The notes under the pieces: generated by a model
Databases searched by the model: none
The model's input: only the letters and a program-made list of their open reading frames with translations
What the model was told of the DNA's origin: nothing
Made by a program: the position numbers and the translations under genes
Source: Mycolicibacterium sp. GF69
GTDB lineage: Bacteria > Actinomycetota > Actinomycetes > Mycobacteriales > Mycobacteriaceae
Direction of reading: 5' to 3'
Assembly (NCBI RefSeq): GCF_003284965.1
Contig: NZ_QMEW01000025.1
Location: forward strand, 1 to 64,000
DNA length: 64,000 bases
In this document: piece by piece, positions 1-9,328 of the stretch
Layout of the letters: every line of letters starts with the position of its first letter
How positions within the stretch are numbered: the first letter of the stretch is position 1

Positions 1-387
1 CCGCCGCCCGTCGGTGCGCCACCGGTGCCCGAGATCCCGAACCCGCAATACGGGCAGGGCTCGAGCCCGGGGCCGCTCGGCTTCCTGCGGGACGCCTGGC
101 GTCAGGCTAAGGACCCGTACGGTTTCACCGCGATGCCGCCCGGCCAGGCACCAGTGGGCGCGCCGCCGCCGCCCGGCGCCGGACCGGCGCCTCAACTGCC
201 GCCCGGATACACCTCGTTGACCGCACCGGAGTCCAACGGTCCGCCCGTCGCGTCGCCGGCCGAAGGCGGTCCACCGCTGCCGCCCGGGTACTACCCGCTG
301 ACCGGCCCACCGCCGCCCGGGTACTACGACGCTCCCGCGCCCGGCCCCGCCGTTCCGCCCGAGGGTCCGATTTCGCCGACGCCCTAG
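1..387 (+). CDS. C-terminal tail of a probable Mce-family protein (5' partial)
   Basis: The frame is open from the first base and ends at TAG 385-387, so the start and most of the protein lie to the left. The visible 128 residues are low-complexity and proline-rich, with repeated PPGY/PPPG units (LPPGY, PPPGYY) after a short mixed segment (GFLRDAWRQAKDPYGF). Long Pro-rich tails of this type are typical of mycobacterial MceC/MceD-class cell-envelope lipid-transport proteins, but no MCE domain is visible here, so the assignment is inference from composition. Its last 4 bases overlap the convergent oxidoreductase gene. Confidence 0.4.
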   Translation, partial: PPPVGAPPVPEIPNPQYGQGSSPGPLGFLRDAWRQAKDPYGFTAMPPGQAPVGAPPPPGAGPAPQLPPGYTSLTAPESNGPPVASPAEGGPPLPPGYYPLTGPPPPGYYDAPAPGPAVPPEGPISPTP

Positions 388-1376
388 CTCAGCGCCGGAA
401 TGACCTCTCGCTCGAAGCGTTCGACACTGGTGCGGTCATACGCGGCCTCTGGGAAGTAGACGATCGCGTACTCACAGCCGAGGTCGCGCATCTTGGACAG
501 CTTCTCGACGACCTGCTCGGTTGTGCCACTTGCGGACTCGGGCGCGGAGACGGTGCTCAGCATCGCGTCCACCGCGGCTTCGTCGGCCTTGGCGACTTGC
601 CGGGTACGAAGCCTCGCCACCCGGTCCTCGACGTCGGCCTCCGAATCGCCGATCACCGCGTTGAAGTTGGCCGAGCGCACGATCGCGTCGTAGTCGGTAC
701 CCACCTCGCGACAGTGCTCCGCCAGTACCTGTGACTTGTGGGCGAAACCGCCGGGTTCGGAGGTGAAGTTGGTGTACTGGGCGTACTTCGCGGCGATCCG
801 CAGCGTCACCTTTTCACCGCCGCCGGCGACCCACAACGGAATACCGTTGTCCTGCAGTGGTTTAGGTTGAACTATCGCGTCGGCGACCTGGTAATGCCTG
901 CCGTCGAAGCTGACCATGCCGTCGCGCCACGCGTCGCGCATGATCTGCACGCCCTCGTCGAGACGGCCCAGTCGCGCTCCGGCCGAGGGGAAGCCGTATC
1001 CGTAAGCGCGCCATTCGTGCTCGTACCAACCGCCCCCGATGCCCATCTGAATGCGCCCGCCCGAGATGATGTCGGCGGTGGCCGCGACCTTCGCGAGATA
1101 GACCGGATTGCGGTAACTCATCGCCGTGCACATCTGCCCCAGTTTGATACGCGACGTCGTCGCCGCGTAGGCCGACATCAGCGTCCACGCTTCATGGGTC
1201 GCCTCAGCGGTGGGCACCGGCACCGTGTGGAAGTGGTCGTAGACCCACAGCGAATCCCAGGCGCTGCTGCTGTCCGCATAATCGGCGAGGTCGCGCATCA
1301 CCGCCCACTGCTCTTCGGGGGGAATGTCCACCAGATCGAGTCGCCAGCCCTGCGGGATGAACAGTCCGAAGCGCAT
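384..1376 (-). CDS. LLM-class F420/FMN-dependent oxidoreductase
   Basis: 330-aa luciferase-like monooxygenase (TIM-barrel) protein. The N-terminus MRFGLFIPQGW, the segment SLWVYDHF near residue 45 and RIQMGIGGGWYEHEW near residue 110 are the usual LLM signatures; in mycobacteria most such proteins use deazaflavin F420. The substrate cannot be read from sequence. ATG 1376 is chosen because the family domain begins there; the frame stays open upstream but that part has no family resemblance. The gene stands alone, convergent with the Mce-like gene. F420 rather than FMN is inferred from the subfamily, not shown. Confidence 0.85.
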   Translation of the reverse strand: MRFGLFIPQGWRLDLVDIPPEEQWAVMRDLADYADSSSAWDSLWVYDHFHTVPVPTAEATHEAWTLMSAYAATTSRIKLGQMCTAMSYRNPVYLAKVAATADIISGGRIQMGIGGGWYEHEWRAYGYGFPSAGARLGRLDEGVQIMRDAWRDGMVSFDGRHYQVADAIVQPKPLQDNGIPLWVAGGGEKVTLRIAAKYAQYTNFTSEPGGFAHKSQVLAEHCREVGTDYDAIVRSANFNAVIGDSEADVEDRVARLRTRQVAKADEAAVDAMLSTVSAPESASGTTEQVVEKLSKMRDLGCEYAIVYFPEAAYDRTSVERFEREVIPALS

Positions 1377-1640
1377 GGCATCCGACTCTAAGCCACCACC
1401 GCCCCGGAAATCAGCAGGGTCCTGCGGCGCCGGCGCGGGCTCCTCGATACCGATGTGTGACCCGGCGGCGCCGCAGTTGCGCGCAAATAGCTTAGCTGCG
1501 CTCACCATGACGACCACGCAGCGCAGAGGCGTCGGGGTGCGGGTCAGCCAGCGTTGCGCGAACGCCGTCGCAGCTTCGCCCTGGACCCCTCCAGGCGGGC
1601 GACATGACGCATGCACCTCGCTGACCGGCGCTTTCTGTTG
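1377..1640. other. Intergenic stretch between divergent genes
   Basis: This is most of a 322-bp gap between the leftward oxidoreductase and the rightward small membrane protein. I see no coding frame with a convincing ribosome binding site and no long repeat. It must hold the promoter of the leftward gene, but no clear -35/-10 pair was identified. Confidence 0.4.
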
Positions 1641-1658
1641 TATGGTGTGGCTCACACC
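1641..1658 (+). promoter_or_regulatory. -10 box overlapping an inverted repeat
   Basis: TATGGT at 1641-1646 fits the mycobacterial TAnnnT -10 box. A perfect inverted repeat GGTGTG-GCT-CACACC (1644-1658) overlaps it and the expected transcription start, the place where a repressor would sit. A looser repeat (GTTGT...ACAAC, 1661-1686) follows before the ribosome binding site. No matching regulator gene is adjacent. Confidence 0.35.
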
Positions 1659-1698
1659 AAGTTGTCTGTGTGAGCTGCGACACAACAAGGAGGCGGAC

Positions 1699-1908
1699 GT
1701 GGCCCGTGATCCGATGACCGGGATGGACACCCATCCGGTGCGCCATGGCGGCGCCGTCGGCGTTCGCTGGTTTTACGCCCTACTGCTAGCGGTGATCGCG
1801 ATCGCGGCCGTCGCGGGCGTCGTGAGCACTGCAGCGATGGGACACACCCCTGTCGCGATCGCTATCGGCATCGTCGCACTCGCGTTCTTCTCCCGGGTCG
1901 GCTGCTGA
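1699..1908 (+). CDS. Small membrane protein, 69 aa
   Basis: GTG 1699 is preceded by a strong Shine-Dalgarno AAGGAGG (1687-1693, 5-base gap), which decides the start. The protein has a short N-terminal part containing HPVRHGG, one or two hydrophobic segments (about residues 24-46 and 51-65) and a C-terminal Cys. I do not recognise a family. A palindromic site upstream suggests regulated expression. It lies 46 bp before the PPOX-family gene on the same strand. Confidence 0.65.
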   Translation: MARDPMTGMDTHPVRHGGAVGVRWFYALLLAVIAIAAVAGVVSTAAMGHTPVAIAIGIVALAFFSRVGC

Positions 1909-1954
1909 CGTCCGATCCCCTGCCCCGACGGTGGCCGGGGCCTAACCTGGCGCC

Positions 1955-2380
1955 ATGGCCCTGTCAAAAGACGAACGCGAACAATTCCTGGCCGAACCTC
2001 ACACCGCCGCGTTGTCGGTCAGCGCGGGCGATAAGCGTGGACCGCTGACCGTCCCGGTCTGGTACCAGTACTCACCCGGTGGCGAGCCGTGGGTGCTCAC
2101 CGGTGACGGGTCACGTAAACACCGGCTCATCGAGGCGCAAGGCGAGTTCACGCTGATGGCACAGCGCATCGAGCCGACGGTTCGCTACGTGGCGGTCGAC
2201 GGCGTCGTCAGCCGCATCGAGCCCGCCACCGACGAGCACCTCGTCGAGGTCACCAAACGCTATCTACCGCCCGACAAGGTCGATGGCTACCTTGAGTTCG
2301 CCCGTCGAGAGCACGGCGACAGCGTGGTGATCTTCATGAGCCCGCGGCACTGGCTGTCGGCCGATCTCGGTGCCTTCTAG
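1955..2380 (+). CDS. PPOX-fold FMN/F420-binding protein
   Basis: 141-aa split-barrel protein of the pyridoxamine 5'-phosphate oxidase superfamily. It has the usual N-terminal helix (SKDEREQFLAEPHTAAL), the strand PLTVPVWYQYSPGGEPWVLT and the phosphate-binding-like GSRKHRLI near residue 50. Mycobacterial members often bind F420 or heme rather than FMN; the cofactor is undetermined. It overlaps the convergent acyl-CoA ligase gene tail to tail by 4 bases. Confidence 0.8.
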   Translation: MALSKDEREQFLAEPHTAALSVSAGDKRGPLTVPVWYQYSPGGEPWVLTGDGSRKHRLIEAQGEFTLMAQRIEPTVRYVAVDGVVSRIEPATDEHLVEVTKRYLPPDKVDGYLEFARREHGDSVVIFMSPRHWLSADLGAF

Positions 2381-3873
2381 GGCTTTTCGCCCGGCTTGTA
2401 GAGCGCAGCGACGGCTGGCAGGCTCACCTTCAGCGCAGGGTTACGCGGCAGTTCGTCGACGATCGCGAAGGCCACCGGGATGTTGTACACCGGCAGCGAC
2501 CGGCGCACGAGGTCGGCGAGCTCGTCATCGGAGGGCGCCGGCAGCCCCGGCGGCACCTCGATCGCCGCGAACGGCACTTCGCCCAGGCGCGCGTCGGGCA
2601 CGCCGACGATACAGGCGTCCCGCACGGCCGGATGTGAGATCAACACGCGCCGAACGGTTTCCGGCAAGATCTTGAACCCGCCGCGGTTGATTGCCCCATC
2701 GGCCCTGCCGTGCAGTGTGACGAATCCGTCGGCATCGATCGAGGCGATGTCGGTGGTGCGGATCCAGTCCGAGCCCATCGCAGCGACCTTGGCCGCCAGC
2801 AAGCCCTGTTCGCCGCTCCGAAGCTCGTCTCCGCTGTCGGGGTCCACGACACGCAACTGAACATCGGGCAATGCCCTGCCGACGCTGTTGCGTTTGACCG
2901 AACCGAATTCCCGCTGCGTCTCCGGGGTCCACGCACACAGCGATCCGGCGAATTCCGTTGCGCCGTAGGCCAGTACGATCGGGATACCGTACTTGGCCTC
3001 GAACTCGTCGCGGGTCTCGGGATCCAGCGGACCCGAAGCGCTGATCAGGAAGTTCAACGACGCGAGATCCTCCTTGGCGACGTCGGCGTCGAGCAGCATC
3101 CGGATGACCGCCGGCTGTACGCCCGAACGCGTGATGCGGTGCCGCTTCACCATGTCCACGTAGCCGTCGACGCTGAACCGCTCGAGCATCGCGATGCGCC
3201 TGCCGTTGTAGACACCGGCGATCAGTTGGCACACGCCGATACCGCCGAACTGCCAGTAGGCGAGTTCGGGCGGGGCGTCGGCGGCGGCCGCCTCCCCGCT
3301 GGTGACGCTGTAGACGGTGCGCTCGAGCACAGCGGTCTTGATCGACTGCCGCTTCGGCGGGCCGGTCGTTCCGCTGGTCAGAATCTGCAGTGCCACATCG
3401 GGTTCCGCGTGTGCGTGGGCGCGGTCCGGGTCTCGACGCGCCAGGCCTGGCACCGCCGCGACGGTCGGCGCGCGCAACGCGATCGCCACACCCGCGCTGC
3501 CCGCCCGCAAGGTCGCGTCGACGACCGGCGCGGTCCAGTCGTCGACATCGGCGACGACGGCTGCGAGCCGCAGGGTTTCGATGTCGCGGCCGATCGACTC
3601 CGGGGACTGGAAGGAGTAGATCATCGACACGGTGCGCCCGGCGGCCAGGCACCCGATGATCGCCGCTGCGTGCGGCAGCCGGTTCCTGACCACCAGGCCG
3701 ACCGGGGCGTTCTCGGGCACACCCGCGGCCCGCAGCGCCTCGGCGATTGCGCGACCGTATGCCGTCACCTCGTGGCCGGTGTACCAGCGTCGTTCGAACT
3801 CGATGCAGGGTCCGGCGCCGTAGCTCGCCATCCCCGCCGCGAACCGTTCGGTGAAGGTCTCGGGCACGGCCAC
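2377..3873 (-). CDS. Acyl-CoA ligase (FadD-type, ANL superfamily)
   Basis: 498-aa AMP-forming adenylating enzyme expected to activate a carboxylic acid as its CoA thioester. The P-loop LTSGTTGPPKR lies at residues 165-175, GATEFAG near 301, and the hinge region DADGFVTLHGRADGAINRGG about 380-400. The C-terminal catalytic Lys is probably the one in NPALKVSL near 482. The start is GTG 3873. It is downstream of fadA-fadB on the same strand but separated by a strong hairpin, so it probably has its own promoter. The M. tuberculosis counterpart in this neighbourhood, fadD16 as I recall it, is much shorter, so the symbol is left open. Confidence 0.85.
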   Translation of the reverse strand: MAVPETFTERFAAGMASYGAGPCIEFERRWYTGHEVTAYGRAIAEALRAAGVPENAPVGLVVRNRLPHAAAIIGCLAAGRTVSMIYSFQSPESIGRDIETLRLAAVVADVDDWTAPVVDATLRAGSAGVAIALRAPTVAAVPGLARRDPDRAHAHAEPDVALQILTSGTTGPPKRQSIKTAVLERTVYSVTSGEAAAADAPPELAYWQFGGIGVCQLIAGVYNGRRIAMLERFSVDGYVDMVKRHRITRSGVQPAVIRMLLDADVAKEDLASLNFLISASGPLDPETRDEFEAKYGIPIVLAYGATEFAGSLCAWTPETQREFGSVKRNSVGRALPDVQLRVVDPDSGDELRSGEQGLLAAKVAAMGSDWIRTTDIASIDADGFVTLHGRADGAINRGGFKILPETVRRVLISHPAVRDACIVGVPDARLGEVPFAAIEVPPGLPAPSDDELADLVRRSLPVYNIPVAFAIVDELPRNPALKVSLPAVAALYKPGEKP

Positions 3874-3905
3874 AACCTATCGCGAGCCGGGCCCGGACCT
3901 CGTTT

Positions 3906-3954
3906 TTGCTTACAGGGTCGTGCGTCGCCGCGATCTCTACGACCCTGTAAGCAA
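3906..3954. terminator. Long hairpin, probable fadB terminator
   Basis: Perfect 16-bp inverted repeat, TTGCTTACAGGGTCGT at 3906-3921 and its complement at 3939-3954, with a 17-nt loop. There is no U-tract on either side, as in the I-shaped terminators described for mycobacteria. It sits 42 bp after the fadB stop and before the fadD start. Confidence 0.6.
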
Positions 3955-3995
3955 TATTCGGGTCGAGGACCCGTCCGTTCGCCCTACGTCAGCGA

Positions 3996-6140
3996 CTAGT
4001 CCAATGAGGATGGCGGGTTGAACCGCTCACCGTACTTGGCGGCCAGTTCCTTCGCGCGGGCCACGAAGGCCTCCTTGCCGACGCCGCCCGGGCCCTGGTA
4101 GCCGACGATGAACTGCGCCGAACCACCGGTGTACGGCGGGAAGCCGATACCCATGATCGAGCCGATGTTCGCATCCGCCGTCGACGTCAGCACACCCTCG
4201 TCGAGGCACTTCTGCGTCTCGAGCGCCTCGGCGAACAGCATCCGATCGATCATGTCCTGCAGCGGGACGTCGGCCGAGCCCGAGTTGAAGGCGTCGGCCA
4301 GACCCGACCACAACCCGACCCGCTTGCCGTCGGCGTACTCGTAGAAGCCGGCGCCCTTCAAGCGGCTGGGTCGACCGATCTCGATCATCTTCTCGACGAC
4401 CGCCTCGGCCGGGTGCGGCTCGTAGGTGCCGCCGGTGCTCTCCACGCCCTTGCGGGTGGCGACGGCGATCTTGTGCATGAGCTCGAGGTTGAGCTCGTCG
4501 GACAACTGCAGCGGCGGCGCAGGGTAGCCCGCCTGCGAGCCGGCCTGCTCGATGCTGGCCGCGGGCACACCCTCGCCGAGCATCGCCAGCGCCTCGTTGA
4601 CGAACGTGCCGATGACCCGGCTGGTGAAGAAGCCGCGGCTGTCGTTCACCACGATCGGGGTCTTGCCGATGGCCAGCGTGTAGTCGAACACCCGGGCCAG
4701 CGCCTCGTCCGAGGTCTTCTCACCCTTGATGATCTCCACAAGCGGCATCTTGTCGACGGGGGAGAAGAAGTGGATGCCGATGAAATCCTCCTGGCGCTTC
4801 ACCCCGGTCGCCAGACCGGTGATCGGCAGCGTCGAGGTGTTGGACCCCAGCAGCGCGTTGGGCTCGACGACGTCCTCGATCTCCTGGAACACCTTGTGCT
4901 TGAGGTCCTGGTCCTCGAATACCGCCTCGATGACGAAGTCCACGCCCTTGAGGTCGGACGGGTCACCGGTCGGCGTGATGCGGGCCAGCAGCGCGTCCGA
5001 GCGCTCCTGCGTCGTCTTGCCCCGTTCGAGCGCCTTGGCTTCCAGCTTCTCGGAGTAGCCCTTGCCCTTCTGCGCGGCTTCGAGCGTGACGTCCTTGAGC
5101 ACGACGTCGAACCCGGCCTTGGCCGACACGTAGGCGATGCCCGCGCCCATCATGCCCGCGCCCAGCACGCCGATCTTGTTGATCTTGACCGGCTCGATGC
5201 CGTCGGGCCGGGACGCGCCGCCGTTGATGGCCTGCAGGTCGAAGAAGAACGCCTGGATCATGTTCTTGGCCGTCTGCCCGGTGACCAGCTGGGTGAAGTA
5301 GCGGCTCTCGATGCGCGATGCAGTATCGAAGTCGACCTGCGCACCCTCCACTGCCGCGTCGAGGATCGCCCGCGGAGCCGGCATCGGCGCACCCTTGAGT
5401 TGCTTGCGCAGCAGCGCTGGGAACGACGGCAGGATGCTCGCCAGGCCCGGCGACGTCGGCGTACCGCCGGGCATCTTGTAACCCTTGGCGTCCCACGGCT
5501 GGGTGTGGCTGTCCGGATTCGCCTTAATCCAGGCCTTCGCCGCGGGCACCAAATCGTCCACACTGCCGACCAATTCGTCGACCAGACCGATCTCCTTGGC
5601 CTTGCCCGGCTTGAACCGGGTGCCCTGGGACAGCACTTCCATGAACGCGCGCTGGATACCGAACATCCGCACGCTGCGGGCCACCCCTCCGGCGCCTGGC
5701 AGCAGGCCCAGCGTCACCTCGGGGAAGCCGAGGACCACACCCTTGATGTCGGCGGCAATACGGTGGTGACACGCCAGGCAGATCTCCAAACCTCCGCCCA
5801 GCGCAGCGCCGTTGATGGCGGCGACGACCGGCTTGCCCAATGTCTCCAGTGCGCGCAGGTCACGCTTGATGCCCTCGACCTCCGCGAAAGATTCCGCAGC
5901 ATTCTCCGGCCCGACGTTCATCATGCCCTTGAGGTCACCGCCGGCGAAGAAAGTCTTCTTCGCGCTGGTGATGACGACGCCGGTGATCGAATCCTTCTCG
6001 GAGACAAGGCGTTCCACCGCCTTGTGCATGGATTCCTTGTAGTGCTCGTTCATCACGTTGGCCGAGCCGGTCGGATCGTCCAGCGTCAGGGTGACGATGC
6101 CGTCGGCATCCTTGTCCCACTGAATGGTGTTCTCAGCCAT
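3996..6140 (-). CDS. fadB: Fatty-acid beta-oxidation multifunctional protein (hydratase / 3-hydroxyacyl-CoA dehydrogenase)
   Basis: 714-aa alpha subunit of the trifunctional beta-oxidation complex. The crotonase domain occupies about residues 1-190, with oxyanion-hole segments FAGGDLKGM and NGAALGGGLEI and the acidic PEVTLGLLPGAGG. The NAD-binding Rossmann motif VLGAGMMGAGIAY is near 328, followed by the dehydrogenase catalytic segment GIHFFSPVDKMPLVEI near 465 and the C-terminal HCDH domains. It follows fadA by 4 bp, so the two form an operon and the products an alpha2beta2-type complex. Together they carry out hydration, oxidation and thiolysis of fatty acyl-CoAs. Confidence 0.95.
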   Translation of the reverse strand: MAENTIQWDKDADGIVTLTLDDPTGSANVMNEHYKESMHKAVERLVSEKDSITGVVITSAKKTFFAGGDLKGMMNVGPENAAESFAEVEGIKRDLRALETLGKPVVAAINGAALGGGLEICLACHHRIAADIKGVVLGFPEVTLGLLPGAGGVARSVRMFGIQRAFMEVLSQGTRFKPGKAKEIGLVDELVGSVDDLVPAAKAWIKANPDSHTQPWDAKGYKMPGGTPTSPGLASILPSFPALLRKQLKGAPMPAPRAILDAAVEGAQVDFDTASRIESRYFTQLVTGQTAKNMIQAFFFDLQAINGGASRPDGIEPVKINKIGVLGAGMMGAGIAYVSAKAGFDVVLKDVTLEAAQKGKGYSEKLEAKALERGKTTQERSDALLARITPTGDPSDLKGVDFVIEAVFEDQDLKHKVFQEIEDVVEPNALLGSNTSTLPITGLATGVKRQEDFIGIHFFSPVDKMPLVEIIKGEKTSDEALARVFDYTLAIGKTPIVVNDSRGFFTSRVIGTFVNEALAMLGEGVPAASIEQAGSQAGYPAPPLQLSDELNLELMHKIAVATRKGVESTGGTYEPHPAEAVVEKMIEIGRPSRLKGAGFYEYADGKRVGLWSGLADAFNSGSADVPLQDMIDRMLFAEALETQKCLDEGVLTSTADANIGSIMGIGFPPYTGGSAQFIVGYQGPGGVGKEAFVARAKELAAKYGERFNPPSSLD

Positions 6141-6144
6141 TGGT

Positions 6145-7356
<1,212 letters not shown>

Positions 7357-7457
7357 GAAGATATTTCCTGTTCAGATTGGGTTGCGGGATGCCTGTCCAC
7401 TTGGACGGTAGTCCTCTGGTCCGCAGCCTAACAGCCTCGGCCAACCTGTTGGTTGGG

Positions 7458-7505
7458 CAGCCTTGGCCCCAGCCTTGTCCCCAGCCTTGTTCCCGGCCTT
7501 GTTCC
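7458..7505. repeat. Four tandem 12-bp repeats
   Basis: Four consecutive 12-mers of the form CAGCCTTGTCCC (CAGCCTTGGCCC, CAGCCTTGTCCC, CAGCCTTGTTCC, CGGCCTTGTTCC) lie between the divergent fadA and aminotransferase genes. They abut a long hairpin at base 7506. No protein is encoded there. Confidence 0.75.
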
Positions 7506-7569
7506 CGCCGAACGTGGGTTACCCGCACACGAATCGCAGGAAATGTGTGTCGGTAACCCACGTTCGGCG
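7506..7569. repeat. Long hairpin in a divergent promoter region
   Basis: Perfect 18-bp arms CGCCGAACGTGGGTTACC (7506-7523) and its complement (7552-7569). After one C-C mismatch the stem continues for about 7 more pairs (7525-7531 with 7544-7550, including G-U pairs). It ends 20 bp before the aminotransferase start codon, so it would lie in the 5' leader or across the promoter. It is not placed like a terminator, because both flanking genes diverge from it. Confidence 0.75.
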
Positions 7570-7589
7570 CAGGGTTACGCTCGACAACC

Positions 7590-8759
7590 GTGACAGTCAG
7601 CCGGCTGCAGCCATACGCGGTGACGATCTTCGCCGAGATGTCGGCGTTGGCCGCCCGCATCGGCGCGGTCAACCTCGGGCAGGGTTTCCCCGATGAGGAC
7701 GGCCCGGCCCAAATGCTCAAGATCGCCCAGAACGCGATCGCCGAGGGCGCCAACCAGTACCCGCCGGGTCTCGGCATCCCTGAGTTGCGCGAGGCCATCG
7801 CCGCCCAGCGCGAACGCGCGTACGGCACCGCCTACGACCCGGACTCCGAGGTGCTGGTGACCGTCGGCGCCACCGAGGCGATCGCGTCGGCGGTCCTAGG
7901 ACTGGTCGAACCCGGTTCCGAGGTGCTGCTGATCGAGCCGTTCTATGACTCCTACTCCCCTGTCATCGCGATGGCAGGCTGCGTACGCCGGGCGGTCCCG
8001 TTGGTCCAGGAGCAGAACGGCTTCCGGATCGACGTCGACGGTCTGCGAAAGGCCGTCACTTCCAGGACCAGGGCCGTGATCGTCAACTCGCCACACAATC
8101 CCACCGGGATGGTGGCCGGCGACGACGAACTGCGCGCGCTGGCCGAACTGGCCGTTGAGGCAGACCTGCTGGTCATCACCGACGAGGTCTATGAGCACCT
8201 GGTCTTCGACGGCCGCCGCCATATTCCGCTGGCGTCCCATCCCGGTATGGCCGACCGCACGATAACGATTTCGAGTGCCGCCAAGATGTTCAACGTCACC
8301 GGCTGGAAGATCGGATGGGCCTGTGGCGCAGCAGATCTCATCGCAGGCGTGCGCGCCGCCAAACAGTATCTGTCCTATGTCGGCGGTGCGCCGTTCCAGC
8401 CCGCGGTGGCACACGCGCTGAACAACGAAGAGGCGTGGGTGGCCGCGCTGCGGGACTCGTTGCGCGTCAAGCGGGACCGCCTCGGCGACGCGCTGGCCGG
8501 TCTAGGCTTCGGTGTGCATGACAGCTTCGGCACCTACTTCCTGTGCGCCGACCCGCGCCCGCTGGGTTTCCAAGACAGCGCCGCGTTCTGTGCGGACCTC
8601 CCGCAGCGGGCGGGGGTGGCCGCCATCCCGATGTCGGCGTTCTGCGATCCGGGCGCCGAGCACGCCGGCGCATGGAATCACTTGGTGCGCTTCGCGTTCT
8701 GCAAGCGCGACGACACCCTCGACGAGGCTATCCGCCGACTGGAAGTGCTGCGGAAATAG
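7590..8759 (+). CDS. dapC: PLP aminotransferase, DapC-like
   Basis: 389-aa class I/II aminotransferase. The pyridoxal-binding Lys is in ISSAAKMFNVTGWKIGW near residue 231; the Asn and Asp/Tyr motifs NSPHNPTGM and ITDEVYEHLVF are present, as is VRFAFCKRDDTLDEAI at the C-terminus. The N-terminus MTVSRLQPYAVTIFAEMSAL closely resembles, from memory, M. tuberculosis DapC (Rv0858c), an N-succinyldiaminopimelate aminotransferase of lysine/peptidoglycan synthesis. Some relatives act as kynurenine or methionine aminotransferases, so substrate is moderately sure. The start is GTG 7590 with no good Shine-Dalgarno. Confidence 0.85.
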   Translation: MTVSRLQPYAVTIFAEMSALAARIGAVNLGQGFPDEDGPAQMLKIAQNAIAEGANQYPPGLGIPELREAIAAQRERAYGTAYDPDSEVLVTVGATEAIASAVLGLVEPGSEVLLIEPFYDSYSPVIAMAGCVRRAVPLVQEQNGFRIDVDGLRKAVTSRTRAVIVNSPHNPTGMVAGDDELRALAELAVEADLLVITDEVYEHLVFDGRRHIPLASHPGMADRTITISSAAKMFNVTGWKIGWACGAADLIAGVRAAKQYLSYVGGAPFQPAVAHALNNEEAWVAALRDSLRVKRDRLGDALAGLGFGVHDSFGTYFLCADPRPLGFQDSAAFCADLPQRAGVAAIPMSAFCDPGAEHAGAWNHLVRFAFCKRDDTLDEAIRRLEVLRK

Positions 8760-8761
8760 CG

Positions 8762-8817
8762 CGAGTGTCGGCTTGCCCGACGCCGCCACCGCGCAAGCGT
8801 CGGCCACCAAACACTCG
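8762..8817. terminator. Hairpin between convergent genes
   Basis: Outer arms CGAGTGT (8762-8768) and ACACTCG (8811-8817) enclose inner complementary segments CCGACGC (8777-8783) and GCGTCGG (8797-8803), with GCTTGC/GCAAGC as an alternative. It follows the aminotransferase stop by 2 bp and lies before the end of the convergent SRPBCC gene, so it could stop transcription from both sides. Confidence 0.5.
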
Positions 8818-8830
8818 ATAAGTCGCCGAT

Positions 8831-9271
8831 CTAATTGGCGCCGGCCATCACCCGGCGCCGCAGATTCTCGGTCGCCACGTCCAGCACCATCTTCTTGGCG
8901 CGGCGCAGCAGGAACTCGGGAATCGGCGCGGCCAGGTCGATGACGATGTCGAAACGCACGCGGGTGCGGTCCTCGCCGACCGGGGTGAGGTTGTACTCAC
9001 CGTGTTGCCCGCCCTGCTGCATGGTCGCCTTCGCGTCCCAGACCACCCAGTCGTCGCCCCAGTGGTACTCGAGAAGTTCCTTGTCGGTGACGCCCATGAT
9101 CTTGAAGATCGCCTTGACGTGATGGGGACGGCCGTCGGGATGACGGTCGAGTACCTCGGCATGTTTGTGAACGGGCGACCAGGTGGGGACGGCGTCGATG
9201 TCGGCGAGGGCGTCCATGATCACGTCGGTGGGCGCCTCGAAGACCACTTCCCTCGATGCCCGCACAGCCAT
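8831..9271 (-). CDS. SRPBCC (polyketide cyclase/START-like) protein
   Basis: 146-aa helix-grip protein. It has MAVRASREVVFEAPTDVIMD at the N-terminus, the conserved AVPTWSPVHKHAEVLDRHP near residue 30, a beta-rich centre with WVVWDAKATMQQGG, and a C-terminal helix. The fold provides a hydrophobic cavity for lipids or polyketides; the ligand is unknown. A paralog lies 1.7 kb away (10486-10929), with the racemase gene between, the same trio as M. tuberculosis Rv0854-far-Rv0856/57 as I recall it. Confidence 0.8.
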   Translation of the reverse strand: MAVRASREVVFEAPTDVIMDALADIDAVPTWSPVHKHAEVLDRHPDGRPHHVKAIFKIMGVTDKELLEYHWGDDWVVWDAKATMQQGGQHGEYNLTPVGEDRTRVRFDIVIDLAAPIPEFLLRRAKKMVLDVATENLRRRVMAGAN

Positions 9272-9328
9272 GTGGCAAATCGTAGCTAACTATGCATCCT
9301 TGCGCACCGGCTTTCCAGCAAATTACGG

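Noticed and set aside
384..1730. N-terminal extension of the LLM oxidoreductase to 1730
   Set aside because: The extra residues show no similarity to the family and cross the promoter of the small membrane protein; ATG 1376 begins the conserved fold.
2377..2380. A CRISPR array or integrase-type island anywhere in the window
   Set aside because: No repeat-spacer pattern, cas gene, integrase or tRNA-end duplication was found on reading through; the only mobile gene is tnpB. The coordinates given are only a placeholder.
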